Shown here one piece after another: positions 28,561 to 36,420 of a stretch of 64,000 bases of DNA. The position numbers and the translations under genes are program-made. The DNA is from Paraktedonobacter carboxidivorans (GTDB lineage Bacteria > Chloroflexota > Ktedonobacteria > Ktedonobacterales > Ktedonobacteraceae), in assembly GCA_041156125.1 (NCBI GenBank), contig JBEVTI010000005.1, positions 1 to 64,000 on the forward strand, written 5' to 3'. How positions within the stretch are numbered: the stretch's first letter is position 1; every line of letters starts with the position of its first letter. Below the pieces are notes generated by a model. The model ran no database searches. It saw only the letters and a list, made by a program, of their open reading frames with translations, and was not told the DNA's origin.

Positions 28561-28603
28561 CATTTTTATCCAACTGGCATAGAGAGCCTGCTGGATAAAA
28601 ATG
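28561..28603 (+). terminator. Second hairpin before the ABM-domain gene
   Basis: CATTTTTATCCA and its complement form an 18-bp imperfect stem (28561-28578 with 28586-28603; two mismatches) around 7 bases, 60 bp upstream of the next start. With the hairpin at 28477 it gives a two-stem leader. Confidence 0.5.
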
Positions 28604-28662
28604 GCTGCGAACTAACCATGTTTTGATCATTACACATTGCATTGTAAAGAAGGAGTCCATTC

Positions 28663-29004
28663 ATGCAAAAAAAACAAATCGTTCTTCTTAATGTTTTTGA
28701 TGTGGAACCCGAAAGCAGTGAGGCATTACTCACAGTACTTCGGGAGCTGACAGAGGCGGTTCAAACGGAGCCAAGCTTTGTCAGTGCAACTTTTCATGTT
28801 TCATTGGATCAGAAAAAAGTTTTTAACTATGCAATTTACCAGGGAATAGGAACAGCGGATGATATCAGGCAAGAGGTCATTGCTGCTCTAATGAAGCCTG
28901 AGCACCAAAAATACATGCAGGATTGCCTTGCTCTGGCAAAGGGCAATCAACGCACCTTTGCTGTAAAAGCATTTTCTGCCACAAATGACGCTATCACTGT
29001 TTAA
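28663..29004 (+). CDS. Antibiotic biosynthesis monooxygenase (ABM) domain protein
   Basis: A 113-residue single-domain protein resembling ABM/quinol-monooxygenase-type ferredoxin-like proteins: an N-terminal strand (IVLLNVFDVEPES), a helix with LLTVLRELTEAV, the strand SFVSATFHVSLDQKKVFNYA and a C-terminal helix. Family members include small cofactor-free oxygenases and many of unknown role. A strong AAGGAG site precedes the ATG and a rho-independent terminator follows the stop, so it is a one-gene unit or the second gene after the small peptide. Confidence 0.65.
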   Translation: MQKKQIVLLNVFDVEPESSEALLTVLRELTEAVQTEPSFVSATFHVSLDQKKVFNYAIYQGIGTADDIRQEVIAALMKPEHQKYMQDCLALAKGNQRTFAVKAFSATNDAITV

Positions 29005-29012
29005 ACACAGAT

Positions 29013-29052
29013 AATGGCAACTGCTCAATTGCTTGAACAGTTGCCATTTTTT
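29013..29052 (+). terminator. Rho-independent terminator after the ABM-domain gene
   Basis: An 11-bp perfect stem AATGGCAACTG/CAGTTGCCATT (29013-29023 with 29038-29048) is followed by a T run. The left arm is the second copy of the dispersed 16-bp repeat. Confidence 0.85.
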
Positions 29053-29262
29053 ATTGCCGATCTCAATTACCTCACCAGGGTTTGCGTGCCTAATGACTGT
29101 ACCTTTCTCTAAATCAGTCCGACCCTCATACATGTGCAGGTCAGAGCCACAAATGTTGGTGCTGGTAATCCTCACAAGGACATCTGTTGGCCGTTCGATT
29201 TTCGCGTCTGGCACATTCTTCACCTGCACCTCACGAGGGCCGTTATATACGACTACTTTCAT
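29053..29262 (-). pseudogene. 5' fragment of a zinc-type alcohol dehydrogenase gene
   Basis: About 70 codons with a proper start (GGAGCAATT before the ATG at 29262) encode the N-terminus of a medium-chain dehydrogenase related to formaldehyde dehydrogenase. They include MKVVVYNGP, the catalytic zinc-ligand segment ICGSDLHMYEG and PGEVIEIG. The conserved GHE before GEV is altered to RHANP. Homology stops at 29053, exactly where the neighbouring terminator begins. The nucleotide-binding domain (about 250 residues) is absent, so this is a truncated remnant left by a rearrangement. Confidence 0.75.
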
Positions 29263-29408
29263 AATTGCTCCTTCTATATGAAGTCCATATTTTATGTCAA
29301 ATTCAGGCTCATTTTTTTGCCCTGGAGAACTCATATACTGGCGTCATATAGATTTTCCACGCTTGGCAAAAACAGTTGAGCAGTTGCCACATTTTGGGGC
29401 CTGAATGT

Positions 29409-29450
29409 TTATGAGTCATCCCCAATTTTTCTGAAGCAGCACGAGCGCGT
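29409..29450. repeat. Dispersed repeat related to the MITE-like element
   Basis: Positions 29409-29429 are identical over 21 bp (TTATGAGTCATCCCCAATTTT) to 36229-36249. Positions 29433-29450 are identical over 18 bp to 12584-12601. This is probably the left end of a decayed element. The rest of 29263-29669 holds only a third copy of the 14-bp repeat (29376-29389) and the palindrome at 29577. Confidence 0.6.
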
Positions 29451-29576
29451 TGTCCTCCCCGCCCCTGGAGAAAAGAATGGAAATTGACTCGACAGATCTA
29501 AGAGCAAACGTACCACAGATCCGCGTAGCCTGCGGAGCGTGCTCAACGCCGGTCGGCAAATTGAGATTGGTTCCTA

Positions 29577-29592
29577 TTGAATAATCATTCAA
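29577..29592. promoter_or_regulatory. Candidate TetR operator
   Basis: TTGAATAATCATTCAA has 6-bp arms (TTGAAT/ATTCAA) around 4 bases, 78 bp before the TetR-type gene. It resembles the TGAAT...ATTCA boxes bound by FadR-like TetR regulators of fatty-acid breakdown, which suits the downstream genes. Autoregulation is inferred. Confidence 0.5.
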
Positions 29593-29669
29593 AATATGGT
29601 ACGTTTGTAGCAAGAGATTTGACTGGCTCCATGAGATAACGGACAACGTGCAAAGAAGGACGAGTACGC

Positions 29670-30413
29670 ATGGGTGCAAAGCTTAGTCGCGAGGTTCGTC
29701 GCGAGGAAATTACCGCAGCAGCGCGCGAGCTTTTCAGTCGCAAAGGTTTTTATGGAACGAGCGTACCTGACATCGCCCGCGCAGCCGGCATCAGCATAGG
29801 GCTGATCTACTACATCTTCCCCAGCAAAGACGATATCCTTCAGGCTTGCTGTGAAGAAGTCGCCGCGCTTCATCTGGACTTCTTTAAGAGAACCATCGAT
29901 ATCGCTGATCCACTAGAGCGCTTCGACTTTATTGTGCGTGAACTGTACAAGGATCTAGATCAGAATTCAAAACGCATTCTAATTATGTATCGCGATAGCT
30001 CAACGCTGCCACGCGAATTACGCCGGCGTATCCTTTCCATGATCAAAAATTTAGATCAGCATTTTCTAGAGCTCTTTGAAGAAGGACAACGCGCAGGTAT
30101 CTTTCGAGCTGATATCGCGGAACCGCGTGTTCTGGCTGCTAATGTACTTGGGCTGGGACATCTGTGGGCGCTGCAGAAAACCTGGCATTTCGCGCCTGAG
30201 ATAGATCTGGAGACGTTTACCTCTGCCCAACTCGCTTATTTTCATGCTCAGTTATTACTCGTGACAAAAGCTGAGCAGTCACCAGTGTACATCTGGCAAG
30301 CAGCTAGCCATGATACGCCAGAGCCGACAACAATTCCGCAGGTGGTTCTTCCTGAGCCTGAGGATCTCTCACAAGCGTCAGATTGCACAGCAACTAGCCC
30401 GGACCATCCATAG
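29670..30413 (+). CDS. TetR/AcrR-family transcriptional regulator
   Basis: A 247-residue protein with the N-terminal TetR helix-turn-helix: EEITAAARELFSRKGFYGTS, then VPDIARAAGISIGLIYYIFP, then SKDDILQACCEE. The variable ligand-binding domain follows and the last ~40 residues are Pro/Thr-rich. It stands 100 bp before an acyl-CoA dehydrogenase gene in the same direction, so it probably controls the following acyl-CoA module with an acyl-CoA effector; this is inferred from context. Confidence 0.88.
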   Translation: MGAKLSREVRREEITAAARELFSRKGFYGTSVPDIARAAGISIGLIYYIFPSKDDILQACCEEVAALHLDFFKRTIDIADPLERFDFIVRELYKDLDQNSKRILIMYRDSSTLPRELRRRILSMIKNLDQHFLELFEEGQRAGIFRADIAEPRVLAANVLGLGHLWALQKTWHFAPEIDLETFTSAQLAYFHAQLLLVTKAEQSPVYIWQAASHDTPEPTTIPQVVLPEPEDLSQASDCTATSPDHP

Positions 30414-30514
30414 ATATCTGTAACCTTAACGGTATTTTATCCCGGCGGAGCGAGGAAAGAGTAAGGTTTCTCTGCTCTGGACGGCAGTACAAGCAAAACA
30501 GAAGGAGCAAGACC

Positions 30515-31681
30515 ATGGATTTTAGCCTGGACGATGAACAGAAAATGGTTCAACAGACCGTACGTACTTTTGTTAATCGAGAACTGATTCCTCTGGAGGG
30601 TCAGGTGCTGCTGAATGAGCGCGAGGGACGACCCGGCTTGGAGCAAGAGAAGATCGACGAACTGCAACAGAAGGCCAAAGAGATGGGATTCTGGGGCATC
30701 AACACTCCCGAGGAATATGGCGGAGCTAATCTTGGCCCCATTATGACCGCGATTATCACGATGGAGTTGTCGCGCACCTTTGTGCCCTTCACCTTTGGTG
30801 GCTCAGCCGACAACATTCTCTATTACTGTAACGAGGAACAGAAACGACGCTATCTGCTTCCAACGATCAGCGGTGAAAGGCGTTCTTGTTTCGCGCTGAC
30901 AGAACCGGGAGCTGGCTCAGACGCGGCCAATATCAAGATGAGCGCGGTAAAAGACGGCGACGAGTGGGTGCTCAATGGTGAGAAAATTTTTATCACCAAT
31001 GGCAATGAAGCCGATTTTGCCATGGTTTTTGCCGTGACAGATCCGGTGAGAGGTGGTCATGGCGGCGTGACCTGCTTCCTGGTCGATCGCGAGATGGGCT
31101 GGAAATCTAGCTATATTCCGACGATGGGTGACTGGGGGCCAGCTTCACTTTATTTTGAGGATGTGCGCGTACCAGAAAAAAACATTCTGGGCGAGTTAAA
31201 CAAGGGCTTAAATCTGGGCATGCAGTGGATTGGCGCGGGTCGCTGGCGCATTCCAGCTGGCGCTATAGGCACCGCCGAGCGCGCTCTACAAATGGCTATC
31301 GATTACGCCAAGCAGCGCGTCTCCATGGGCCATGCAATCGCCGAGTATCAGGCCATCCAGTGGATGATCGCCGATTCACATGTAGAAATCGAGTCCACGC
31401 GCTGGCTGGTGCTTTACGCCGCCTGGCAGGCCGAGAACGATATGGACGCGCGCCATGCTTCCTCGGTGGCCAAGCTACATGGCGCGACTATGGCTAATCA
31501 TGTGATTGATCGCGTGATGCAGATCTACGGGGGTATGGGCTATACTAAAGAACTACCCATTGAGCGCTGGTATCGCCTGGTACGCTTGTATCGCATCTTT
31601 GAGGGAACTGACGAAATTCAGCGCTATATCATCTCGCGCAATTTGATCAAGGGTAATGTTAAACAGGGGGATGCATTCTAG
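30515..31681 (+). CDS. Acyl-CoA dehydrogenase
   Basis: A 388-residue FAD enzyme of normal length that oxidises acyl-CoA to enoyl-CoA. The FAD/substrate segment CFALTEPGAGSDAANIKMSA lies near residue 130. The C-terminal signature MQIYGGMGYTKELPIERWYR and RIFEGTDEIQRYIISRNL include the expected catalytic Glu of EGT. GAAGGAG precedes the ATG. It is first of four codirectional genes with SDR and two MaoC-type proteins, so a beta-oxidation-like path for an unknown acid is likely. Confidence 0.93.
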   Translation: MDFSLDDEQKMVQQTVRTFVNRELIPLEGQVLLNEREGRPGLEQEKIDELQQKAKEMGFWGINTPEEYGGANLGPIMTAIITMELSRTFVPFTFGGSADNILYYCNEEQKRRYLLPTISGERRSCFALTEPGAGSDAANIKMSAVKDGDEWVLNGEKIFITNGNEADFAMVFAVTDPVRGGHGGVTCFLVDREMGWKSSYIPTMGDWGPASLYFEDVRVPEKNILGELNKGLNLGMQWIGAGRWRIPAGAIGTAERALQMAIDYAKQRVSMGHAIAEYQAIQWMIADSHVEIESTRWLVLYAAWQAENDMDARHASSVAKLHGATMANHVIDRVMQIYGGMGYTKELPIERWYRLVRLYRIFEGTDEIQRYIISRNLIKGNVKQGDAF

Positions 31682-31788
31682 ATCACACATCCTCAAGTAG
31701 CAAGGGTCGGGAAGCGCTCTGTTGCGCGTGATGTTCTGGTAAATCGGCAAGAAAAGGTATTGTAGATCATTTTTGGAGGTATAGTCTT

Positions 31789-32550
31789 ATGGGAAAACTT
31801 GATGGCCGCGTGGCCCTTGTCACTGGAGCTGGTAGAGGCATTGGCGGCGCTACAGCGCTACGCCTGGCGGAAGATGGCGCGCGCGTGGTGCTTGCTGATG
31901 TCGATCTAGAAGGCTGCAAGCAAGTCGCGGCTCAGATCGAACAGGCGGGTTCGCAGGCATTGGCTGTATCCTGCAATGTCGCGGATAAAGCCAATGTGGA
32001 GGCCGCATTTCAGCAGGCAGTGGAGCAGTTTGGACAGCTAGACATTCTGGTCAATAATGCCGGCGTACTGCGCGATAATCTGCTCTTTAAGATGAGCGAC
32101 GAGGATTGGGAGACCGTCATGAATGTTCACCTTAAAGGCGCGTTTCTCTGTAGTCGCGCAGCTCAGGCATATATGGTCCAGCAAAAATATGGGCGTATTA
32201 TCTCGCTCTCATCGACTTCCGCGCTGGGCAATCGCGGCCAGTCCAACTATTCTACAGCCAAAGCTGGCCTGCAGGGTCTGACCAAGACATTGGCAATCGA
32301 ACTTGGCCCTTTCGGTATCACAGCTAACGCGGTCGCACCTGGCTTTATCGACACTGAGATGACGCGCACTACCGCGCGCCGCCAGGGACTGGACCCCGAC
32401 CAGGTCATTGAGATGGCTGCAAAATCTATTCCGGTCAGGCGCGTTGGTCAACCCCGCGATGTTGCTAACGTGATTGCCTTTCTTGCTTCCGAGGAAGCTG
32501 GCTTTGTCAGCGGCCAGATCATCTATGTAGCTGGTGGACCACGAGCATAG
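31789..32550 (+). CDS. SDR-family 3-oxoacyl reductase (FabG-like)
   Basis: A 253-residue short-chain dehydrogenase. The cofactor loop is TGAGRGIGG, NNAGV is present, and the catalytic Ser-Tyr-Lys set is in SLSSTSALGNRGQSNYSTAKAG. The C-terminal half has the AVAPGFIDTEMT segment. It most resembles FabG-type 3-oxoacyl reductases (3-hydroxyacyl dehydrogenase direction possible). GGAGG precedes the ATG. It lies between the dehydrogenase and the hydratase genes. Confidence 0.9.
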   Translation: MGKLDGRVALVTGAGRGIGGATALRLAEDGARVVLADVDLEGCKQVAAQIEQAGSQALAVSCNVADKANVEAAFQQAVEQFGQLDILVNNAGVLRDNLLFKMSDEDWETVMNVHLKGAFLCSRAAQAYMVQQKYGRIISLSSTSALGNRGQSNYSTAKAGLQGLTKTLAIELGPFGITANAVAPGFIDTEMTRTTARRQGLDPDQVIEMAAKSIPVRRVGQPRDVANVIAFLASEEAGFVSGQIIYVAGGPRA

Positions 32551-32639
32551 TTGTGTGGCGAACCTGTTACGCGGGCGTCCATGACATTGGCCGCTGAAGT
32601 TTCCAAGCGCAGATAATATTACCACTAAGGAGCAGGTGC

Positions 32640-33092
32640 ATGTTCGACGAAAGCAAAATCGGCCAGAGCTTTGCCCCCTTCACATATGAAGTACAGCGCA
32701 ATAAAATTCATGAACTGACCGCTGCAATTGGCGATGCTAACCCCATCTATCATAGTCGCGAGGCAGCACAGGAGGCCGACTTCCCCGATGTGCCTATCTC
32801 ACCGACGCTACCGACCACGTTTAATTTCTGGGGCAACCGCCAGCGCGGCTCCAGCCTGGCCGAGGTAGGCATCGATGTCTCGCGTATCCTGCATGGCGAA
32901 GAGGAATACGAGTACATTGCGCCTATCTATCCCAACGATGTGCTTACAGGCACAACGACCCTGATTGAGGGCAAAACACGCCAGGGGAGCGGTGGCCATA
33001 GTATGGATATTCTCACAATGGAAACACGTTACATCAATCAACATAACCAGCACGTATTGAGCGCTCGCACAACCGTTGTTGTGCGCAATTGA
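32640..33092 (+). CDS. MaoC-like dehydratase subunit (FAS1-type N-terminal domain)
   Basis: A 150-residue hot-dog protein beginning FDESKIGQSF with the segment VQRNKIHELTAAIGDANPIYH. This resembles the structural subunit (HadA/HadC-like) of R-specific enoyl hydratases such as mycobacterial HadAB, and it lacks the catalytic Asp/His of the partner. The next gene encodes the catalytic-type subunit 30 bp on, so the two probably form a heterodimer. Confidence 0.85.
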   Translation: MFDESKIGQSFAPFTYEVQRNKIHELTAAIGDANPIYHSREAAQEADFPDVPISPTLPTTFNFWGNRQRGSSLAEVGIDVSRILHGEEEYEYIAPIYPNDVLTGTTTLIEGKTRQGSGGHSMDILTMETRYINQHNQHVLSARTTVVVRN

Positions 33093-33121
33093 CGTTTGAG
33101 CAGGCGAGAGGAGCACGATGG

Positions 33122-33568
33122 ATGACCACTCAGACACCAGGCAAAATTTATGCCGAAGATGTTAACATTGGCGATGCTATCCCGTCACTAACCAGCGCGC
33201 CAGTTACCCATCTTCAGCTTGTGCGCTACGCTGGCGCCTCAGGCGACTTTAATCCGCTGCATACTGATCCCAAAATTGGCGAGATGATTGGTACTGGTGG
33301 CATTATCGCCCACGGTATGCTCATTATGGGTTTCGTCGGTCAGATGCTCAGCGATTACGTGGGGCCGCAGGCATTGCGCAAATTTGGCGTGCGCTTCAAA
33401 GGTATGACGCACCTTGACGATGTCATTACTTGTTCAGGTAAGATCACCGAAAAGTACGATATTGACGGTGAAACACGCATCGCAGGGGTGCTGCAGGCAG
33501 TCGATCAGAACGGCGATGTTAAGGTCAGCGGTACCTTCGTCGCGGCTTTACCGCGGCGCGCCGCCTGA
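33122..33568 (+). CDS. MaoC-family (R)-enoyl hydratase catalytic subunit
   Basis: A 148-residue hot-dog protein. The start at 33122 is chosen because GAGAGGAG lies 8 bases upstream; an ATG at 33118 is out of frame. The hydratase motif YAGASGDFNPLHTDP carries the catalytic Asp and His, and AHGMLIMGF follows. It is probably the partner of the preceding protein, hydrating enoyl-CoA or enoyl-ACP. It is the last gene of the module and converges on aroA. Confidence 0.9.
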   Translation: MTTQTPGKIYAEDVNIGDAIPSLTSAPVTHLQLVRYAGASGDFNPLHTDPKIGEMIGTGGIIAHGMLIMGFVGQMLSDYVGPQALRKFGVRFKGMTHLDDVITCSGKITEKYDIDGETRIAGVLQAVDQNGDVKVSGTFVAALPRRAA

Positions 33569-33611
33569 TCTTGCCTCCTTGTGCATGCAAAGCGCGTTGA
33601 TGTAGCAACCC

Positions 33612-34961
33612 CTATTGTGTTTGCATCACGCTTGTCCCACCTAGCAAGGCGAGGTCAGCGAAGAAGTGCGGATAACTTTTGGCGATATGCTGGACGTGAC
33701 GGATGGCGACCGGCTCACAACTGCCGAGAGCGGCGATGCTGAGGGCCTGGATCAGGCGATGATCGGCATGCGCCTCAACTGAGACGCCACCGCGCACGCA
33801 GCCAGGCTCAACTGGCGCGATTTCGATGGCATCGGCCAGGGGGGTGACGTGACAGCCAATTTTATTGAGTTCGTCAGCCAGGTCCTGAATGCGATCACTC
33901 TCTTTGAAGTGCAGGTTAGCGACGTTGTAGATACGACTGGGCGTGCGCGCGAAACAGGCAGCGGCTGCGATGACTGGCACGCTATCGATTACACAATTGC
34001 CATCCAGGCTGATGCCGCGCAACGGTTGGATGACACGAGCATGTATATCCTGGCCCTGGCGCGTAATTGCGACTCCAAGAGCCGCGAAGGCGTCGAGAAT
34101 TGCCGCGCCATCGGGATCATTGGCGGGCAAATTGCGCACGGTGATTTCACCACCGGACACCGCGAGCGCGCCCAGCAGAGCTGCCGCCGAGGGATAATCG
34201 CCGGGGATTGTGTAAACACCCGCGCAATAGTCTTGCCCGCCAGGAATCTGGTAACGCTTGTGCTGCTCAAGTGTGTGAATGGTGATACCCGCACTCGCGA
34301 GAATCTGGATGGTCAAATCGACAAATGAGGCGGAGGTCAACCCATCGACCACTTCGATTGTCAGACCCTCGGCCAGGAGTGGTCCCAGGAAGAGGAGCGC
34401 GCTGAGATACTGCGAGCTTTTGCGTCCCGAGACGGTTACAGGACCACCATGCAAACCCGCGCCGCGCAGGGTGACTGGCAACGTGCCCTCTGCGCTAGCG
34501 CTCTCCGCATTTACGCCTAACTGACTCAGAGCGGCCAGCAGATCAGCATTAGGGCGCCGCCCCAGAGACTCGGTATAAGGCGTGGTTAGTGTGATGGCAT
34601 CCGGCACAAGGGCACCAATGCCCAGCAGCAGACGCGCTACTGCGCCCGCGTTGCCGACGCTCAATTCACCGCTGGCGGGTGTATGCAACGCACCACCCGT
34701 GCCTTGAATGCGCAAAACGACGCGCCCATCCAGCTGCGGCTGCTCCTCAATGCGCGCGCCGAGTTCACGACAGGCCCGCAGTAAGACATCTGAATCGTCA
34801 CTCAAGGCTGGATAATTAACTATGCTCTCTCCCGCGGCCAAAAATGCCGCCAGAATGAAGCGCAGTGTATGATATTTGGAAGACGGTGGCAGCAATGTTC
34901 CGTGCAAACCTTGGCACGGCTGCACCAGCGCTGTCTGTATTCCTTCTTGTACGTCTGTCAC
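33612..34961 (-). CDS. aroA: 3-phosphoshikimate 1-carboxyvinyltransferase (EPSP synthase), divergent
   Basis: A 449-residue two-domain protein starting with GTG after a GAGGG site. EPSP synthase features are clear: the N-terminal LPPSSKYHTLRF (in place of LPGSKSxxNR), GNAGAVARLLLG (in place of GNAGTxxR), GRKSSQYLSALL, CVIDSVPVIAAAA and HFKESDRIQDLADEL. The conserved Lys and Arg of the first motif are kept, but the Ser after the Lys is Tyr and the Thr of GNAGT is Ala. It makes EPSP, the substrate for AroC at 19.3 kb; aroKB-aroE-aroC lie about 11 kb away. It converges with the MaoC gene. Confidence 0.88.
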   Translation of the reverse strand: MTDVQEGIQTALVQPCQGLHGTLLPPSSKYHTLRFILAAFLAAGESIVNYPALSDDSDVLLRACRELGARIEEQPQLDGRVVLRIQGTGGALHTPASGELSVGNAGAVARLLLGIGALVPDAITLTTPYTESLGRRPNADLLAALSQLGVNAESASAEGTLPVTLRGAGLHGGPVTVSGRKSSQYLSALLFLGPLLAEGLTIEVVDGLTSASFVDLTIQILASAGITIHTLEQHKRYQIPGGQDYCAGVYTIPGDYPSAAALLGALAVSGGEITVRNLPANDPDGAAILDAFAALGVAITRQGQDIHARVIQPLRGISLDGNCVIDSVPVIAAAACFARTPSRIYNVANLHFKESDRIQDLADELNKIGCHVTPLADAIEIAPVEPGCVRGGVSVEAHADHRLIQALSIAALGSCEPVAIRHVQHIAKSYPHFFADLALLGGTSVMQTQ

Positions 34962-35101
34962 GCGTTGTTTCCCTCGTTTCTCGCTACTCTACTTATGTGG
35001 CGCGCAGGACGGAGGCAAATCACACAAACGCGCTCCTGCTATCCTTGAACCAGGCTCAAGCGCGTAAGGTCTGTCGCTTCTCTGTTCCGCTGGTGTTAGC
35101 G

Positions 35102-36076
35102 CTAATGCCCTGGCTTGCCCTTGACCACAACCATCCCTCGTTTGCAGCGCACCGGCCAGGCATTGCGCTCGTTAGTGTGCAAACGCAGATCATTTGGCTT
35201 ATAGCTGTAATCTAAGACATCTTCGATCAGCAAGGTCAACTCGGTATCCGCGACCAGGATCAGTGGCTCTCCCCAGTCTTTAACACCACAAATAAAATTA
35301 TAAACATGGCGCGCATCCCATTGCGCGGGATCAATCATAAAATCGTCGTGGCCAGCGCGCTTAGAAGGATAGGGATAATAGTGACTCTGGCTCTCGTCTT
35401 GAGGCAAGAATTGGGCGTGCCCGTTGCTGAGGTCCTTAACAGCCTGGACCAGCAAAGCGCCGCCCCGTTCGGCGGCTTGCTGTTCTAATTCCGCGTAACT
35501 GATGCCCTCAGGTACTGCCAGCGCTGCCTGAGCAAGAATGGGTCCGCTATCGAGTCGGCCATCGATCTGATGAATCGTCACCCCTGTGGACTCCTGACCC
35601 AGACGGAAGGTCCAGAAAAGCGGCTCCGGCCCCCGATTATCCGGCAAGAGCGAGGGATGAACGTTCAGAGATCCCAGGCGCGGGATGGTAAGCAACTCAG
35701 GTGGGATGATGCGCGGGAAGCACGCCACGCAGATCAGGTCTGGCTGGAAATTGACGAAAAGCTCTATCACTGCTGGATTGTCCAGACGCGCAACCTCCCA
35801 GAGGGGAATGTTGCGCTCCCAGGCTAACTGCTGAATCCCCGTATGCAAAAATGCTTGATTGACTGGCAAAAGCAGGCGGCGGCGGCTCGGTGGCTTTATA
35901 AGGCGCGGAACTAAATCCTCTGGCTCACTTTGCGCTGCGGGCAAGACGACCGCACAGACCTCAATGCCTGCCGCCAGCAGGGCTTGCAAGGAGGGATACG
36001 AGAAACTACTCTGCATACCCAGAAAGATCACGCGTGGAGATCTTGCTGTCCCGACTTCAAACTCGTTATGCACCAT
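35102..36076 (-). CDS. Formyltransferase-family protein (methionyl-tRNA formyltransferase-like)
   Basis: A 324-residue protein with an N-terminal formyltransferase fold. The folate-enzyme motif NVHPSLLPDNRGPEP supplies the catalytic Asn and His, and the conserved Asp lies in TIHQIDGRLDSGPIL. A C-terminal Fmt-like domain follows (YYPYPSKRAGHDDF onward). It could be Fmt itself or one of the related enzymes that formylate sugars or amino acids. There is no def gene beside it, as is usual for fmt. A GAGG site precedes the ATG. Confidence 0.75.
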   Translation of the reverse strand: MVHNEFEVGTARSPRVIFLGMQSSFSYPSLQALLAAGIEVCAVVLPAAQSEPEDLVPRLIKPPSRRRLLLPVNQAFLHTGIQQLAWERNIPLWEVARLDNPAVIELFVNFQPDLICVACFPRIIPPELLTIPRLGSLNVHPSLLPDNRGPEPLFWTFRLGQESTGVTIHQIDGRLDSGPILAQAALAVPEGISYAELEQQAAERGGALLVQAVKDLSNGHAQFLPQDESQSHYYPYPSKRAGHDDFMIDPAQWDARHVYNFICGVKDWGEPLILVADTELTLLIEDVLDYSYKPNDLRLHTNERNAWPVRCKRGMVVVKGKPGH

Positions 36077-36228
36077 TCAATCCTCTACCATAGAAAATAT
36101 TTAACCCCGATTGTTCTTTGATATAATGCTTTACAGGATGGTCTTCTGACTATAGTTCGTTTACAATCAGCCTGAGCATATCGCAAAATCAATTTTACAC
36201 CACCTACGCCACCTATGATAGAGATCAA

Positions 36229-36337
36229 TTATGAGTCATCCCCAATTTTGCTACCGTTGGCGAATTCCAAATGCGTGCTCACCCTGAGCATGAGGGGCAG
36301 ATCATTCTGAGCGTGGAAAACCAATTCGCCAACGGTA
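36229..36337. repeat. Dispersed repeat end followed by a 15-bp perfect inverted repeat
   Basis: The first 21 bases (36229-36249) are identical to 29409-29429. Directly after, TACCGTTGGCGAATT (36252-36266) pairs perfectly with 36323-36337. The block lies between the formyltransferase gene and the end of the cytochrome b-like gene and has no reading frame. It may be another non-autonomous element of the family at 12560. Confidence 0.55.
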
Positions 36338-36420
36338 TCCAATTTTTTGGGAGCTTGCTGTTCTCGAAAAGCAGCAGGAGTGTAGATGACGGCAGTCCTC
36401 TATTACGCCTTCTGCTATCT

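Noticed and set aside
28561..29050. Possible CRISPR-like array from the repeated GGCAACTGCTCAA sequence
   Set aside because: Only three irregularly spaced copies in both orientations; no regular spacers and no cas genes.
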